A stretch of 64,000 bases of DNA, from NCBI GenBank assembly GCA_027533385.1, contig JAPZUE010000006.1, forward strand, positions 186,001 through 250,000, in the 5' to 3' direction. The DNA is from Rhizobium sp. (lineage in GTDB: Bacteria > Pseudomonadota > Alphaproteobacteria > Rhizobiales > Rhizobiaceae). Shown here piece by piece: positions 36,546 through 47,316 of the stretch. Position numbers and translations under genes: made by a program. The notes beneath the pieces were generated by a model. It was not told the origin of the DNA. It did no database searches and worked only from the letters and a program-made list of their open reading frames with translations. Within the stretch, counting starts at the first letter, position 1; every line of letters starts with the position of its first letter.

Positions 36546-37117
36546 TCCAGTCCAACACCACGCTGGTGGCGCCACAGGCAAAGGGCATCATCGATCCCAA
36601 CACCGGCAAGCCAATCGGCAGCGACGACGCCTTCTTCGGCGAGATCAACAACGAGCTCGCCGACAAGGGCTTTCTGGTCACCTCGACCGACGAGCTCATC
36701 AACTGGGCCCGTACCGGCTCGCTGATGTGGATGACCTTCGGTCTGGCCTGCTGCGCAGTCGAAATGATGCAGCTCTCCATGCCGCGTTACGACGCCGAGC
36801 GCTTCGGTTTTGCACCGCGCGCCAGCCCGCGCCAGTCGGACGTCATGATCGTCGCCGGCACGCTGACCAACAAGATGGCGCCCGCCCTGCGCAAGGTCTA
36901 TGACCAGATGCCGGAGCCGCGTTACGTCATCTCCATGGGCTCCTGCGCCAATGGCGGCGGCTACTACCATTATTCCTATTCCGTCGTGCGCGGCTGCGAT
37001 CGCGTCGTGCCGGTCGATATCTACGTGCCGGGCTGTCCCCCCACGGCAGAAGCTCTGCTGTATGGCGTGATGCTCCTGCAGAAGAAGATCCGGCGCACGG
37101 GCACGATCGAGCGGTAA
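36536..37117 (+). CDS. nuoB: NADH-quinone oxidoreductase subunit B
   Basis: This 193-aa subunit carries the terminal [4Fe-4S] cluster N2 that reduces quinone. Its ligands are the adjacent cysteines in [11 protein letters not shown] and those in [12 protein letters not shown] and [12 protein letters not shown]. The ATG at 36536 lies within the end of nuoA, suggesting translational coupling. Confidence 0.97.
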   Translation: MGVIQSNTTLVAPQAKGIIDPNTGKPIGSDDAFFGEINNELADKGFLVTSTDELINWARTGSLMWMTFGLACCAVEMMQLSMPRYDAERFGFAPRASPRQSDVMIVAGTLTNKMAPALRKVYDQMPEPRYVISMGSCANGGGYYHYSYSVVRGCDRVVPVDIYVPGCPPTAEALLYGVMLLQKKIRRTGTIER

Positions 37118-37135
37118 GGCGAAGGGACTGAAAAC

Positions 37136-37738
37136 ATGAGTGAAGCCCTGAACGAGCTCGCTTCCTACCTCGCAGAGGTCCGCGGTGCGTTGATCGCCTC
37201 GAGCGAGATCCGCTTTGGCGAACTGACCCTGACGGCGAAGTCGGAAAACCTGATCCCGCTCCTGACCTTCCTGCGTGACGACGTCCAGTGTGGCTTCGTC
37301 AACCTGATCGACATCTGCGGCGTCGACTACCCGAAGCGCGAAGACCGCTTCGACGTGGTCTACCACCTCCTGTCGCCGCGCCAGAACCTGCGCATCCGCA
37401 TCAAGGTCGCGACCGGTGAGTTCAAGCCGGTTCCATCGGCCTGCCAGGTTTTCCCCGGCGCCGACTGGTTCGAGCGCGAAGCCTGGGACATGTACGGCAT
37501 CCTGTTCACCGATCACCCGGACCTGCGCCGCATCCTCACCGACTACGGTTTCGAGGGCCATCCGCTGCGCAAGGACTTCCCGACGACGGGCTTCGTCGAG
37601 GTTCGCTATGACGACTCGGCCAAGCGCGTCGTCTACGAGCCTGTCGAACTGAAGCAGGAATTCCGCAATTTCGACTTCCTCTCGCCCTGGGAAGGCACGG
37701 ATTACGTGCTGCCCGGCGATGAAAAAGCGGCCAAGTGA
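37136..37738 (+). CDS. nuoC: NADH-quinone oxidoreductase subunit C
   Basis: This 200-aa peripheral-arm subunit shows the 30-kDa signature [20 protein letters not shown] followed by [14 protein letters not shown]. It is separate from NuoD, as in mitochondria-like Complex I and unlike the E. coli NuoCD fusion. AAGGGACTGAAAAC precedes the ATG. Confidence 0.97.
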   Translation: MSEALNELASYLAEVRGALIASSEIRFGELTLTAKSENLIPLLTFLRDDVQCGFVNLIDICGVDYPKREDRFDVVYHLLSPRQNLRIRIKVATGEFKPVPSACQVFPGADWFEREAWDMYGILFTDHPDLRRILTDYGFEGHPLRKDFPTTGFVEVRYDDSAKRVVYEPVELKQEFRNFDFLSPWEGTDYVLPGDEKAAK

Positions 37739-37755
37739 GCGGAAGGGCAGGGACC

Positions 37756-38946
37756 ATGAACGAACACAACGTCCGCAACTTCAACATCAACTTTGGCCCA
37801 CAGCACCCGGCGGCACACGGCGTTCTTCGCCTTGTGCTCGAGCTTGACGGTGAAATCGTCGAGCGCGTCGATCCGCATATCGGCCTGCTGCATCGCGGCA
37901 CCGAGAAGCTGATCGAGACCAAGACCTATCTGCAGGCGCTGCCCTATTTCGATCGCCTCGACTATGTCGCGCCGATGAACCAGGAGCATGCCTATTCGCT
38001 GGCCGTCGAGAAGCTCCTCGACATCCAGATCCCGATCCGTGGCCAGCTGATCCGCGTTCTCTATTCGGAAATCGGCCGCATCCTCTCGCATCTTCTGAAC
38101 GTCACGACGCAGGCCATGGACGTCGGCGCGCTGACGCCGCCGCTCTGGGGCTTCGAAGAGCGCGAAAAGCTGATGGTGTTCTATGAGCGCGCCTGCGGTG
38201 CGCGCATGCACGCCGCCTATTTCCGTCCAGGTGGCATCCACCAGGATCTGCCGCACCAGCTGGTCGAGGATATCGGCAAGTGGTGCGACCAGTTCCCGGA
38301 AAAGCTCGACGACATCGACGACCTCCTGACCGGCAACCGCATCTTCAAGCAGCGTAACGTCGATATCGGCGTGGTCAGCCTCGATGATTGCTGGGCCTGG
38401 GGCTTCTCCGGCGTCATGGTCCGTGGCTCGGGCGCTGCCTGGGACCTGCGCAAGTCGCAGCCTTACGAGTGCTATGCCGATCTCGACTTCGACATCATGG
38501 TCGGCAAGAACGGCGACTGCTACGACCGTTACCTGATCCGCATGTTCGAAATGCGCGAGTCGGTGAAGATCATGAAGCAGTGCGTCAACCGCCTGCTGAG
38601 TGATGCCAAGACCGGCCCGGTCTCGTCGCTGGACGGCAAGGTCGTTCCGCCGAAGCGTGGCGAGATGAAGCGCTCGATGGAAGGCCTGATCCACCACTTC
38701 AAGCTTTACACCGAAGGCTATCACGTGCCGGCCGGTGAGGTTTACGCCGCTGTCGAAGCCCCCAAGGGCGAGTTCGGCGTCTTCCTCGTGTCCGACGGCA
38801 CCAACAAGCCGTATCGCTGCAAAATCCGCGCCCCGGGTTATGCGCATCTGCAGGCCATGGATTTCCTGTGCCGCGGCCACCAGCTGGCCGACGTCTCGGC
38901 GATCCTCGGCTCGCTCGACATCGTGTTTGGAGAAGTTGACCGTTGA
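37756..38946 (+). CDS. nuoD: NADH-quinone oxidoreductase subunit D
   Basis: This 396-aa subunit (49-kDa homologue) helps form the quinone pocket. [20 protein letters not shown] near the start, [12 protein letters not shown] and the C-terminal [20 protein letters not shown] are conserved. The ATG at 37756 follows GGCAGGGACC; an in-frame ATG-like start at the nuoC end is not needed. Its TGA overlaps the next gene's ATG by one base. Confidence 0.97.
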   Translation: MNEHNVRNFNINFGPQHPAAHGVLRLVLELDGEIVERVDPHIGLLHRGTEKLIETKTYLQALPYFDRLDYVAPMNQEHAYSLAVEKLLDIQIPIRGQLIRVLYSEIGRILSHLLNVTTQAMDVGALTPPLWGFEEREKLMVFYERACGARMHAAYFRPGGIHQDLPHQLVEDIGKWCDQFPEKLDDIDDLLTGNRIFKQRNVDIGVVSLDDCWAWGFSGVMVRGSGAAWDLRKSQPYECYADLDFDIMVGKNGDCYDRYLIRMFEMRESVKIMKQCVNRLLSDAKTGPVSSLDGKVVPPKRGEMKRSMEGLIHHFKLYTEGYHVPAGEVYAAVEAPKGEFGVFLVSDGTNKPYRCKIRAPGYAHLQAMDFLCRGHQLADVSAILGSLDIVFGEVDR

Positions 38947-39188
38947 TGCTGAGAGCCCTCGCCGCAGCGCTGATCTGTCTCGGAGCCACCCAGGCGGTGG
39001 CCCAGGAAGAAAGCACTGTATCGTCGAGGACAACGGTGTCCATGGCTCAACTGATCCAGGATGGATACGAGATCAAGAGCTCCAGCTGGACCGGCTCGAA
39101 GCTCTTCGTATTCCTTCAGAAAGACAATTCGGCCTATGCCTGCGAATTCGCCAATGTGACGAATACGCGGTGTGGTTCCATAAACTGA
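38946..39188 (+). CDS. Small exported protein embedded in the nuo operon
   Basis: This 80-aa protein starts with a signal peptide (ALAAALICLGATQAVAQ). The mature part of about 60 residues (IQDGYEIKSSSWTGSKLFVF) has two cysteines (YACEF, TRCGSIN) that could form one disulfide in the periplasm. The start overlaps the nuoD stop as TGATG, so translation is coupled to nuoD, and nuoE begins 18 bp after its stop. It is not one of the 14 Nuo subunits and I recognise no named domain. The position suggests a Complex I-linked role, which is inference. Confidence 0.8.
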   Translation: MLRALAAALICLGATQAVAQEESTVSSRTTVSMAQLIQDGYEIKSSSWTGSKLFVFLQKDNSAYACEFANVTNTRCGSIN

Positions 39189-39206
39189 GACAAGGCGTGA
39201 GGAAGT

Positions 39207-40325
39207 ATGTCCGTTCGTCGACTAGCCGAAGAGCAATTCCAGCCGGCAGGCTTTTCCTTCAATGCGGAAAATGCCGCCTGGGCTGAGGCCACCATCCGCA
39301 AATATCCGGCGGGCCGCCAGCAATCGGCTGTGATCCCGCTTCTGATGCGGGCGCAGGAGCAGGAAGGCTGGGTCACCAAGGCTGCGATCGAGTATGTCGC
39401 TGAAAAGCTCGACATGCCGTATATCCGCGTCCTGGAAGTCGCGACCTTCTACACCCAGTTCCAGCTGAAGCCGGTCGGCACGCGCGCCCATATCCAGGTC
39501 TGCGGCACGACGCCGTGCATGCTGCGCGGCGCCGAAGATCTGATCCATGTCTGCAAGTCGAAGATCCATCCGGAGCCCTTCGAGCGCAATGCGGACGGCA
39601 CGCTCTCCTGGGAAGAGGTCGAGTGTCAGGGCGCCTGCGTCAACGCGCCGATGGTGATGATCTTCAAGGACAGCTATGAAGACCTGTCGCCGATCCAGCT
39701 TGAGCACATCATCGATCGTTTTGCCTCGGGCAAGGGCTCCGATGTCAAGCCGGGTCCGCAGATCGACCGTATCTATTCCGCACCGGTCGGTGGCCCGACC
39801 ACGCTCACCGACGACATCCAGCCGATCCGCTTCAGCGATGCACCGGCGCCGGCCAAGGCCGCCGAGGCTTCCGTGCCCCCGGCAAACGCTGCAAAGCCGG
39901 TGACGGATGCGCCGGAAACGGACAAGTCGCTGAAGACCCCGGCCACTGCCAAGAAGGCGGCTGCCGAAAACGTAAAGCAGAAGGGCGACAGCGCCGATAC
40001 GGCACGCCCGGTTGAAAAGGCTGCGGCGCCGGCTCCCGTCATGGACGAAAAGAACCGTCCGGCGGGCATCGAACGCCCGGAAACGCCTGACGATCTGAAG
40101 ATGATCTCCGGCGTTGGTCCGAAGATTGAAGCGACGCTGAATGGACTTGGCATCTACAAGTTCGATCAGATCGCCAAGTGGAAGAAGGCGGAACGCGAGT
40201 GGGTTGACACCTATCTCAAGTTCTCCGGCCGCATCGAGCGGGACGACTGGGTCAAGCAGGCCAAGGCGCTCGCCAAGGGTGGCGAAGCGGAATACATCAA
40301 GGTCTTCGGCAAGAAGCCGCGCTGA
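39207..40325 (+). CDS. nuoE: NADH-quinone oxidoreductase subunit E with C-terminal helix-hairpin-helix extension
   Basis: Residues 1-190 are a normal 24-kDa-type NuoE, with the [2Fe-2S] ligands in [10 protein letters not shown] and [11 protein letters not shown]. An Ala/Pro/Lys-rich linker (about 195-285) follows, then a domain starting [20 protein letters not shown] and ending near residue 372. Its GVGPKI core is a helix-hairpin-helix motif, usually seen in DNA- or protein-binding domains. The total of 372 aa is about twice the size of the catalytic core. A sister domain ends the protein at 41648-42394. Confidence 0.95.
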   Translation: MSVRRLAEEQFQPAGFSFNAENAAWAEATIRKYPAGRQQSAVIPLLMRAQEQEGWVTKAAIEYVAEKLDMPYIRVLEVATFYTQFQLKPVGTRAHIQVCGTTPCMLRGAEDLIHVCKSKIHPEPFERNADGTLSWEEVECQGACVNAPMVMIFKDSYEDLSPIQLEHIIDRFASGKGSDVKPGPQIDRIYSAPVGGPTTLTDDIQPIRFSDAPAPAKAAEASVPPANAAKPVTDAPETDKSLKTPATAKKAAAENVKQKGDSADTARPVEKAAAPAPVMDEKNRPAGIERPETPDDLKMISGVGPKIEATLNGLGIYKFDQIAKWKKAEREWVDTYLKFSGRIERDDWVKQAKALAKGGEAEYIKVFGKKPR

Positions 40326-40336
40326 GAGGTTAGGTT

Positions 40337-41641
40337 ATGTTGAGAGATCAGGATCGCATCTTTACCAATATCTACGGCCTCAAGGACAAGTCCCTGAAGG
40401 GCGCCATGAGCCGTGGCCACTGGGATGGCACCAAGCAAATCCTCGAAAAGGGCCGGGACTGGATCATCAACGAGATGAAGGCCTCCGGCCTTCGCGGTCG
40501 CGGCGGCGCAGGCTTCCCCACCGGTCTCAAGTGGTCCTTCATGCCGAAGGAATCGGATGGCCGTCCGCACTACCTCGTCGTCAATGCGGATGAGTCGGAA
40601 CCCGGCACCTGCAAGGACCGCGAGATCATGCGCCATGATCCGCACACCCTGATCGAAGGCTGCGTCATCGCCTCCTTCGCCATGGGCGCGCATCATGCCT
40701 TCATCTATGTCCGCGGCGAGTTCATGCGCGAGCGCGAAGCCCTGCAGGCTGCGATCGACGAGTGCTACGACTACGGGCTGCTCGGCAAGAACAACAAACT
40801 TGGCTACGACATCGACATCGTCGTGCATCACGGCGCCGGGGCCTATATCTGCGGCGAAGAAACCGCACTTCTGGAAAGCCTCGAAGGCAAGAAGGGCCAG
40901 CCGCGTCTGAAGCCGCCGTTCCCGGCCAATATGGGCCTCTATGGCTGCCCGACCACGGTCAACAACGTCGAGTCGATCGCTGTTGCCCCGACCATCCTGC
41001 GTCGCGGTGCGTCCTGGTATGCAAGCTTCGGTCGCCCGAACAACGCCGGCACCAAGCTGTTCTCGATCTCGGGCCACGTCAACAAGCCGTGCACGGTCGA
41101 GGAAGCCATGTCGATCACCTTCCAGGAGCTGATCGAAAAGCACTGTGGCGGTATCCGCGGCGGCTGGGACAACCTGCTCGCCGTCATCCCGGGCGGTTCC
41201 TCGGTGCCTTGCGTACCGGGCGCCCAGATGAAGGACGCGATCATGGACTATGACGGTCTGCGCGAGCTGGGCTCCGGCCTTGGCACCGCCGCCGTCATCG
41301 TCATGGACAAGTCGACCGACATCGTGAAGGCGATCTGGCGCCTCTCGGCCTTCTACAAGCACGAGAGCTGCGGCCAGTGCACCCCGTGCCGCGAAGGCAC
41401 CGGCTGGATGATGCGCGTCATGGAGCGCATGGTGAAGGGCAATGCCCAGAAGCGTGAAATCGACATGCTCTTCCAGGTGACGAAGCAGGTCGAAGGCCAC
41501 ACGATCTGTGCACTCGGCGACGCGGCCGCCTGGCCGATCCAGGGCCTGATCAAGCATTTCCGTCCGGAGATGGAAAAGCGCATCGACCAGTACACCCGCA
41601 ACGCGATCGCCCACGGGGTGGTCATGGAAGCGGCAGAATAA
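40337..41641 (+). CDS. nuoF: NADH-quinone oxidoreductase subunit F
   Basis: This 434-aa subunit binds NADH, FMN and the [4Fe-4S] cluster N3. Conserved stretches are [16 protein letters not shown] and [17 protein letters not shown] for nucleotide and FMN binding, [16 protein letters not shown], and the cluster ligands in [12 protein letters not shown] plus the later TICALGD. GAGAGGTTAGGTT precedes the ATG. Confidence 0.97.
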   Translation: MLRDQDRIFTNIYGLKDKSLKGAMSRGHWDGTKQILEKGRDWIINEMKASGLRGRGGAGFPTGLKWSFMPKESDGRPHYLVVNADESEPGTCKDREIMRHDPHTLIEGCVIASFAMGAHHAFIYVRGEFMREREALQAAIDECYDYGLLGKNNKLGYDIDIVVHHGAGAYICGEETALLESLEGKKGQPRLKPPFPANMGLYGCPTTVNNVESIAVAPTILRRGASWYASFGRPNNAGTKLFSISGHVNKPCTVEEAMSITFQELIEKHCGGIRGGWDNLLAVIPGGSSVPCVPGAQMKDAIMDYDGLRELGSGLGTAAVIVMDKSTDIVKAIWRLSAFYKHESCGQCTPCREGTGWMMRVMERMVKGNAQKREIDMLFQVTKQVEGHTICALGDAAAWPIQGLIKHFRPEMEKRIDQYTRNAIAHGVVMEAAE

Positions 41642-41647
41642 GGGACG

Positions 41648-42394
41648 ATGGGGATGACAGGCTCTTCGGACAAGGGCGGGAAGAAGGGGCCGGACGAACC
41701 GGCATCCGACGCTCGCGGTCCAGAAGGCCTCGATGACCTGATGACCAACCCGGCGGCCGCCATGGCCGCCGCCACCGCTTTCGGCTTCGGCATGGCGGCG
41801 CAGATGAGCAAGCTCTTCCTCGGCTCCATCCAGGGCGCCATGGAAGTGACCGGCCAGATCGCCCGACAGCTGGAAGAGGAGCGAAAGGCGGCGGAGGTCA
41901 AGCCGGCAGCCGACCCCGAGGTCAAGGCCGAGGCGCCGGTCGTGAAGGTTGAACCCGCGCCGGCCCCGGCGAAGGTCAAGTCGGAAAGGCCGGCGGCGCC
42001 GAAGGCTAAGGCTGCAACCCCGGCAAAGCCGGCGGTCGCCAAGGCTGAAAAGCCGAAGCCGGTACCGAAGGCCAAGGCGGTGGAAAAGCCGGCGGTGGCC
42101 CCGAAGGTCAAGGCCAAGCCTGAGCCGAAGGTCGAGGTCGCCGCTCCGGCACCGAAGCCGAAAAAGCCAGGCGGCAAGGCCGACGATCTGAAGAGGATCG
42201 ATGGCATCGGGCCGAAGGTCGAACAGGTTCTGAAGGGCAGGGGGATCGCCCGCTTCCAGGATCTGGCTGAGATGGACGAGACGGCGCTGCACGCGCTGGA
42301 CACGGAATTGGGTCTCGACGGCCGCGTGCTGCGAGACGACTGGGCAGGCCAGGCGCGCCGTTTGGTGGGCGGCAAGGCTCGGTCAGGAAAGTGA
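41648..42394 (+). CDS. Ala/Pro/Lys-rich protein with C-terminal helix-hairpin-helix domain, between nuoF and nuoG
   Basis: This 248-aa protein is not a known Complex I subunit. The first 80 residues include a phasin-like amphipathic helix (TAFGFGMAAQMSKLFLGSI, then QGAMEVTGQIARQLEEERK). Residues about 85-170 are a low-complexity Ala/Pro/Lys/Val linker. The last 75 residues start DDLKRIDGIGPKVEQVLKG and end with RDDWAGQARRLV, closely resembling the NuoE C-terminal domain (GVGPKI..., [11 protein letters not shown]). Databases often name such proteins nucleases on weak grounds. An alternative ATG lies two codons in. Confidence 0.85.
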   Translation: MGMTGSSDKGGKKGPDEPASDARGPEGLDDLMTNPAAAMAAATAFGFGMAAQMSKLFLGSIQGAMEVTGQIARQLEEERKAAEVKPAADPEVKAEAPVVKVEPAPAPAKVKSERPAAPKAKAATPAKPAVAKAEKPKPVPKAKAVEKPAVAPKVKAKPEPKVEVAAPAPKPKKPGGKADDLKRIDGIGPKVEQVLKGRGIARFQDLAEMDETALHALDTELGLDGRVLRDDWAGQARRLVGGKARSGK

Positions 42395-42536
42395 GACTAT
42401 GGTCCGGCCGCGCGGGGGCGATGCGCCGGGCTTGAGGGATAAAACCGGCAGCGTTCATCCGGTGCGGACGAGGGCTGTCAGTCGCGGCAGGAATGCCACG
42501 GCAGGATGCGCGGAAGCGTGAGGCAGGAAGGCGAAT

Positions 42537-44618
42537 ATGGCTAAGCTGAAGATCGACGGCAAAGAGGTCGAGGTTCCGGATCATTTCACGCTGTTGCAGG
42601 CGTGTGAGGAAGCTGGCGCCGAGGTTCCGCGGTTTTGTTTCCATGAGCGGCTGTCGGTCGCCGGCAATTGCCGCATGTGCCTTGTCGAGGTGAAGGGTGG
42701 CCCGCCGAAGCCGGCAGCCTCCTGCGCCATGGGCGTGCGCGACATCCGTGGCGGCCCGAACGGCGAACTGCCGGAAGTCTTCACAAACACGCCGATGGTC
42801 AAGAAGGCCCGCGAAGGCGTGATGGAATTCCTGCTGATCAACCACCCGCTGGATTGCCCGATCTGCGACCAGGGCGGCGAATGCGATCTGCAGGACCAGG
42901 CCATGGCGTTTGGTATCGACTCGTCGCGCTACACGGAAAACAAGCGCGCCGTCGAAGACAAGTATATCGGACCGCTGGTCAAGACCGTGATGAACCGCTG
43001 CATTCACTGCACGCGTTGCGTCCGCTTCACCACCGAAGTCGCCGGTATCGCCGAGCTCGGCCTGATCGGTCGTGGTGAGGACGCCGAGATCACCACCTAT
43101 CTCGAGCAGGCGATGACGTCGGAGCTCCAGGGCAACGTCGTCGACCTCTGCCCGGTTGGCGCGCTCACCTCCAAGCCCTTCGCCTTCACCGCCCGCCCGT
43201 GGGAATTGAACAAGACCGAATCGGTTGACGTCATGGATGCGCTGGGTTCGGCCATCCGCGTCGATACGCGTGGCCGCGAAGTCATGCGCATCATGCCGCG
43301 CGTCAACGAGCAGATCAACGAAGAGTGGATCTCCGACAAGAGCCGCTTCGTCTGGGATGGCCTGAAGACCCAGCGTCTCGATCGCCCCTACGTCAAGAAG
43401 GACGGTCGCCTGCAGCCCGCGAGCTGGGCGGAAGCATTCGCAGCGATCAAGTCGGCGGTCGCCTCGACCTCTGCTGACAAGATCGGTGCGGTCGCCGGTG
43501 ACCTCGCTTCGGTCGAAGAAATCTTCGCGCTGAAGTCGCTCGTCAATGCGCTCGGGTCTGCGAATACCGACTGTCGCCAGGATGGGACGGCACTTGATCC
43601 GTCGCTCGGTCGCTCGACCTACCTCTTCAACGCTGGCATCGAAGGCATTGAAGCAGCAGACGCAATCCTGATCGTCGGCGCCAACCCGCGCTATGAGGCG
43701 GCCGTCTTGAACGCCCGCATTCGCAAGCGCTGGCGCCGTGGCGGCCTGCCGATCGGCGTGATCGGTGAAGGTGGCGAACTGCGCTATCCTTACGAATATC
43801 TTGGTGCTGGTACCGAGACCCTGTCCGACCTCGTTTCCGGCAAGAACAACTTCGCCGAAACGCTGAAGGCCGCCAAGAACCCGCTGATCATTATCGGCCA
43901 GGGCGCTCTGATCGGTGCCGAAGGCAAGGCGGTTCTCGCAAATGCCGCCAAGCTCGCAGCCGATGTCGGCGCCCTCACGGACGAGTGGAACGGCTTCAGT
44001 GTTCTGCACACCGCAGCCGCCCGCGTCGGCGCTCTCGACCTTGGCTTTGTGCCGGGCGAAGGTGCCGTCGCTGCCGGTCAGATGCTCTCCTCGCTCGACG
44101 TCGTCTTCCTGCTCGGCGCCGATGAACTGGATTTCTCCGCCAAGACCGCCAAGTGCGTCGTCTATATCGGCAGCCATGGCGACAACGGCGCACACCATGC
44201 CGACGTCATTCTGCCGGGCGCGACCTATACCGAGAAGTCGGGCACCTGGGTCAACACCGAAGGCCGCGTCCAGATGGGCAACCGCGCCGGCTTCGCGCCG
44301 GGCGAGGCTCGCGAAGACTGGGCGATCCTGCGAGCCCTTTCCGACGTGCTCGGCAAGAAGCTGCCGTTTGATTCGCTGTCGCAGCTGCGTGCCAAGCTCT
44401 ATGAAGCCTACCCGCATTTCGCCGAGATCGACGAGATCGCAGCCGGCTCTTCGGCCGATATTGCTGCACTGGCGAAAAAACCCGGGAAGATGGGCAAGTC
44501 TCTGTTTGCGTCGCCGGTCAAAGACTTCTATTTGACGAACCCGATCGCGCGTGCTTCGGCCGTCATGGCCGAGTGCTCGGCATTGGCCCGCAACAACTTC
44601 AAGGCTGCGGCAGAGTAA
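42537..44618 (+). CDS. nuoG: NADH-quinone oxidoreductase subunit G
   Basis: This 693-aa iron-sulfur subunit (75-kDa homologue) has an N-terminal ferredoxin domain with [2Fe-2S] ligands ([20 protein letters not shown]). The His/Cys [4Fe-4S] site is at [19 protein letters not shown] and a second [4Fe-4S] set at [12 protein letters not shown] long molybdopterin-oxidoreductase-like domain follows. The 142-bp gap before it has no supported gene. GGCAGGAAGGCGAAT precedes the ATG. Confidence 0.97.
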   Translation: MAKLKIDGKEVEVPDHFTLLQACEEAGAEVPRFCFHERLSVAGNCRMCLVEVKGGPPKPAASCAMGVRDIRGGPNGELPEVFTNTPMVKKAREGVMEFLLINHPLDCPICDQGGECDLQDQAMAFGIDSSRYTENKRAVEDKYIGPLVKTVMNRCIHCTRCVRFTTEVAGIAELGLIGRGEDAEITTYLEQAMTSELQGNVVDLCPVGALTSKPFAFTARPWELNKTESVDVMDALGSAIRVDTRGREVMRIMPRVNEQINEEWISDKSRFVWDGLKTQRLDRPYVKKDGRLQPASWAEAFAAIKSAVASTSADKIGAVAGDLASVEEIFALKSLVNALGSANTDCRQDGTALDPSLGRSTYLFNAGIEGIEAADAILIVGANPRYEAAVLNARIRKRWRRGGLPIGVIGEGGELRYPYEYLGAGTETLSDLVSGKNNFAETLKAAKNPLIIIGQGALIGAEGKAVLANAAKLAADVGALTDEWNGFSVLHTAAARVGALDLGFVPGEGAVAAGQMLSSLDVVFLLGADELDFSAKTAKCVVYIGSHGDNGAHHADVILPGATYTEKSGTWVNTEGRVQMGNRAGFAPGEAREDWAILRALSDVLGKKLPFDSLSQLRAKLYEAYPHFAEIDEIAAGSSADIAALAKKPGKMGKSLFASPVKDFYLTNPIARASAVMAECSALARNNFKAAAE

Positions 44619-44630
44619 GGGCAGGGGACC

Positions 44631-45674
44631 ATGGATAATTTCGTTTCCACCTATGTGTGGCCGGGCGCCATCATCGTCGGGCAGTCCCTGCTGCTGCTCG
44701 CCTGCCTTCTGGTGTTCATCGCCTACATCCTTCTCGCTGACCGCAAGATCTGGGCCGCCGTCCAGCTGCGTCGTGGCCCGAACGTTGTCGGCCCCTGGGG
44801 TCTGTTCCAGTCCTTCGCCGACCTTCTGAAGTTCGTCTTCAAGGAGCCGATCATTCCGGCCGGCGCCAACAAGGGCGTCTTCCTGCTGGCGCCGCTGGTT
44901 GCTGTGACGCTTGCGCTCGCAACCTGGGCCGTCATCCCGGTCAATGCCGGCTGGGTGATCGCCAACATCAATGTCGGCATCCTCTTCGTCTTCGCGGTCT
45001 CCTCGCTCGAAGTCTACGGCATCATCATGGGTGGCTGGGCATCGAACTCGAAGTATCCGTTCCTCGGCGCGCTCCGCTCGGCGGCACAGATGGTGTCCTA
45101 CGAAGTGTCCATGGGCTTCGTCATCGTCACCGTCCTGCTTTGCGTCGGCTCGCTGAACCTCACCGACATCGTTCTGGCCCAGAACACCGGTCTTGGCACG
45201 ATGATGGGTCTTCCGGCCTCCTTCCTCGACTGGCACTGGCTGGCGCTCTTCCCGATGTTCGTGATCTTCTTCATCTCGGCATTGGCAGAAACCAACCGTC
45301 CGCCGTTCGACCTTCCGGAAGCTGAATCCGAACTCGTCGCCGGCTTCATGGTCGAATACGGCTCGACCCCGTACATGATGTTCATGCTCGGCGAATATGC
45401 CGCCATCGTGCTGATGTGCTCGCTGACCACGATCCTCTTCCTCGGAGGCTGGCTGCCGCCGGTCGACGTCTGGTTCCTGAACTGGGTCCCGGGCATCATC
45501 TGGTTCATGCTCAAGGCAACCATGGTCTTCTTCATGTTCGCCATGGTGAAGGCCTTCGTTCCGCGCTACCGCTATGACCAGCTGATGCGTCTCGGCTGGA
45601 AGGTCTTCCTTCCGATCTCGCTCGCCATGGTCGTCATTACTGCATTCGTGCTCAAGCTGATGGGTTGGGCGTAA
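44631..45674 (+). CDS. nuoH: NADH-quinone oxidoreductase subunit H
   Basis: This 347-aa membrane subunit has about eight helices and joins the quinone pocket to the proton-pumping arm. Conserved features are [20 protein letters not shown] near the start and the acidic loop [20 protein letters not shown]. It is preceded by GGGCAGGGGACC. Confidence 0.97.
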   Translation: MDNFVSTYVWPGAIIVGQSLLLLACLLVFIAYILLADRKIWAAVQLRRGPNVVGPWGLFQSFADLLKFVFKEPIIPAGANKGVFLLAPLVAVTLALATWAVIPVNAGWVIANINVGILFVFAVSSLEVYGIIMGGWASNSKYPFLGALRSAAQMVSYEVSMGFVIVTVLLCVGSLNLTDIVLAQNTGLGTMMGLPASFLDWHWLALFPMFVIFFISALAETNRPPFDLPEAESELVAGFMVEYGSTPYMMFMLGEYAAIVLMCSLTTILFLGGWLPPVDVWFLNWVPGIIWFMLKATMVFFMFAMVKAFVPRYRYDQLMRLGWKVFLPISLAMVVITAFVLKLMGWA

Positions 45675-45713
45675 TGACGCCCGCCCGGACACTCGGCTGA
45701 TTAGGAGAACAAG

Positions 45714-46205
45714 ATGGCTTCGCTGACCCAGGCTATCAATTCGCTCTTCCTGAAGGAGTTCGTCGGCGCATTCTTCCTGTCGATGCGCTACTTCTTCAAG
45801 CAGAAGGCGACGATCAACTACCCGTTCGAAAAGGGCCCGGTTTCGCCGCGCTTCCGGGGCGAACATGCGCTGCGCCGCTATCCGAACGGCGAAGAGCGTT
45901 GCATCGCCTGCAAACTCTGCGAGGCGATCTGTCCTGCCCAGGCCATCACCATCGAGGCCGGGCCGCGCCGCAACGACGGTACCCGCCGCACGGTGCGTTA
46001 CGACATCGACATGGTGAAGTGCATCTATTGCGGTTTCTGCCAGGAAGCCTGCCCGGTCGACGCGATCGTCGAAGGTCCGAACTTCGAGTTCGCCACCGAG
46101 ACGCGCGAAGAGCTCTATTTCGACAAGGCACGCCTGCTTGACAATGGCGACCGCTGGGAACGTGAAATCGCGCGCAACATCGCTTTGGACGCTCCCTACC
46201 GTTGA
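45714..46205 (+). CDS. nuoI: NADH-quinone oxidoreductase subunit I
   Basis: This 163-aa ferredoxin-like subunit holds clusters N6a and N6b. The two [4Fe-4S] motifs are [15 protein letters not shown] and [15 protein letters not shown]. The N-terminal amphipathic region ([20 protein letters not shown]) attaches it to the membrane. TTAGGAGAACAAG precedes the ATG. Confidence 0.97.
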   Translation: MASLTQAINSLFLKEFVGAFFLSMRYFFKQKATINYPFEKGPVSPRFRGEHALRRYPNGEERCIACKLCEAICPAQAITIEAGPRRNDGTRRTVRYDIDMVKCIYCGFCQEACPVDAIVEGPNFEFATETREELYFDKARLLDNGDRWEREIARNIALDAPYR

Positions 46206-46274
46206 TCCCTTCGGGGGCAATCGCCCAAGGCGGAGCGCGGGGCTTCGCCGGGGCACATGATGAAATTTGTAACG

Positions 46275-46303
46275 GGCGTGCCGATGGGGATATCGGTCAC
46301 GCC
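46275..46303 (+). other. Hairpin in the 152-bp nuoI-nuoJ spacer
   Basis: GGCGTGCCGAT and ATCGG-T-CACGCC pair over 11 bp with one bulged T and a 6-nt loop. There is no following U-tract, so it is more likely an mRNA processing or stability element than a terminator. The spacer is the longest in the membrane-arm half of the operon. Confidence 0.45.
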
Positions 46304-46357
46304 TAATCGGGCGGCGGGGCAGGGCCCTCGTCCGGGGGAAGATGAAAAGGCACCAAC

Positions 46358-46972
46358 ATGGGTCTTCAGGCTCTCTTTTTCTATCTCTTCGCCTTTGTCG
46401 CGGTGGCTTCGGCCTTCATGGTGATATCGGCTCGGAATCCGGTCCATTCGGTCCTGTTCCTCATTCTGACCTTCATTAACGCTGCCGGCTTGCTGCTCCT
46501 CACGGGCGCTGAGTTCCTGGCGATGATCCTGCTGGTCGTCTATGTCGGCGCGGTGGCGGTTCTCTTCCTCTTCGTCGTCATGATGCTCGACATCGACTTC
46601 ACCGAACTGCGCGCCGGAGCGGCCAAGCACGCCCCGATCGCAGCATTGATTGGTCTGATTGTCGCCGTCGAGCTGATTGTCGTCATTGGCGGTAGTGCGA
46701 TCAGCCCGGAGGCCAAGCTGGCCATCACCCAGCCGATCCCGGCGATTTCCGAGCGGCAGAACACCCAGGCGATCGGCGACGTGCTCTACACGGACTACGT
46801 CTTCTTCTTCCAGATCGCGGGCCTTGTCCTGTTCGTCGCCATGATCGGCGCGATCGTGCTGACGCTGCGCCACCGCACCAATATCAAGCGCCAGGACATC
46901 TCTGCCCAGGTCGCACGCACGCCCGAGACGGCCGTCAAGGTGGTCAAGGTCAAGCCGGGCCAGGGCGTCTGA
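46358..46972 (+). CDS. nuoJ: NADH-quinone oxidoreductase subunit J
   Basis: This 204-aa membrane subunit has five helices. Conserved stretches are [40 protein letters not shown] and [22 protein letters not shown] precedes the ATG, which lies after an unusually long spacer from nuoI. Confidence 0.96.
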   Translation: MGLQALFFYLFAFVAVASAFMVISARNPVHSVLFLILTFINAAGLLLLTGAEFLAMILLVVYVGAVAVLFLFVVMMLDIDFTELRAGAAKHAPIAALIGLIVAVELIVVIGGSAISPEAKLAITQPIPAISERQNTQAIGDVLYTDYVFFFQIAGLVLFVAMIGAIVLTLRHRTNIKRQDISAQVARTPETAVKVVKVKPGQGV

Positions 46973-47000
46973 GCCGAGTACGAGGTCAAGGAACAGAAAA

Positions 47001-47309
47001 ATGGAAATCGGTCTTTCCCACTACCTCACGGTCAGTGCCATCCTCTTCACCTTCGGGGTCTTCGGCATCTTCCTGAACCGCAAGAACGTCATCGTCATCC
47101 TGATGTCGGTCGAACTGATCCTGCTCGCGGTCAACATCAACATGATTGCCTTCTCGCATTTCCTCGGCGATCTGGTCGGCCAGATCTTCGCGCTGTTTAT
47201 CCTGACGGTCGCCGCCGCAGAAGCGGCCATCGGTCTCGCGATCCTGGTGGTCTTCTACCGTAATCGCGGCTCCATCGCCGTCGAAGACGTCAACATGATG
47301 AAGGGCTGA
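47001..47309 (+). CDS. nuoK: NADH-quinone oxidoreductase subunit K
   Basis: This 102-aa three-helix membrane subunit carries the conserved buried glutamates in [17 protein letters not shown] and in [20 protein letters not shown], which belong to the proton path. AAGGAACAGAAAA precedes the ATG and nuoL follows after 7 bp. Confidence 0.97.
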   Translation: MEIGLSHYLTVSAILFTFGVFGIFLNRKNVIVILMSVELILLAVNINMIAFSHFLGDLVGQIFALFILTVAAAEAAIGLAILVVFYRNRGSIAVEDVNMMKG

Positions 47310-47316
47310 TCGGGTC

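Noticed and set aside
42398..42520. A 40-codon frame in the nuoG upstream gap
   Set aside because: It has a weak ribosome site, no domain and random basic composition; nothing supports translation.
42108..46256. A 1382-codon open frame on the minus strand
   Set aside because: It is antisense to the unmistakable nuoG-nuoH-nuoI genes and is produced by codon bias in GC-rich DNA; its translation has no recognisable domain.
46258..46425. A small frame starting MMKFVTG in the nuoI-nuoJ spacer
   Set aside because: It overlaps nuoJ out of frame, has no Shine-Dalgarno sequence and crosses the hairpin.
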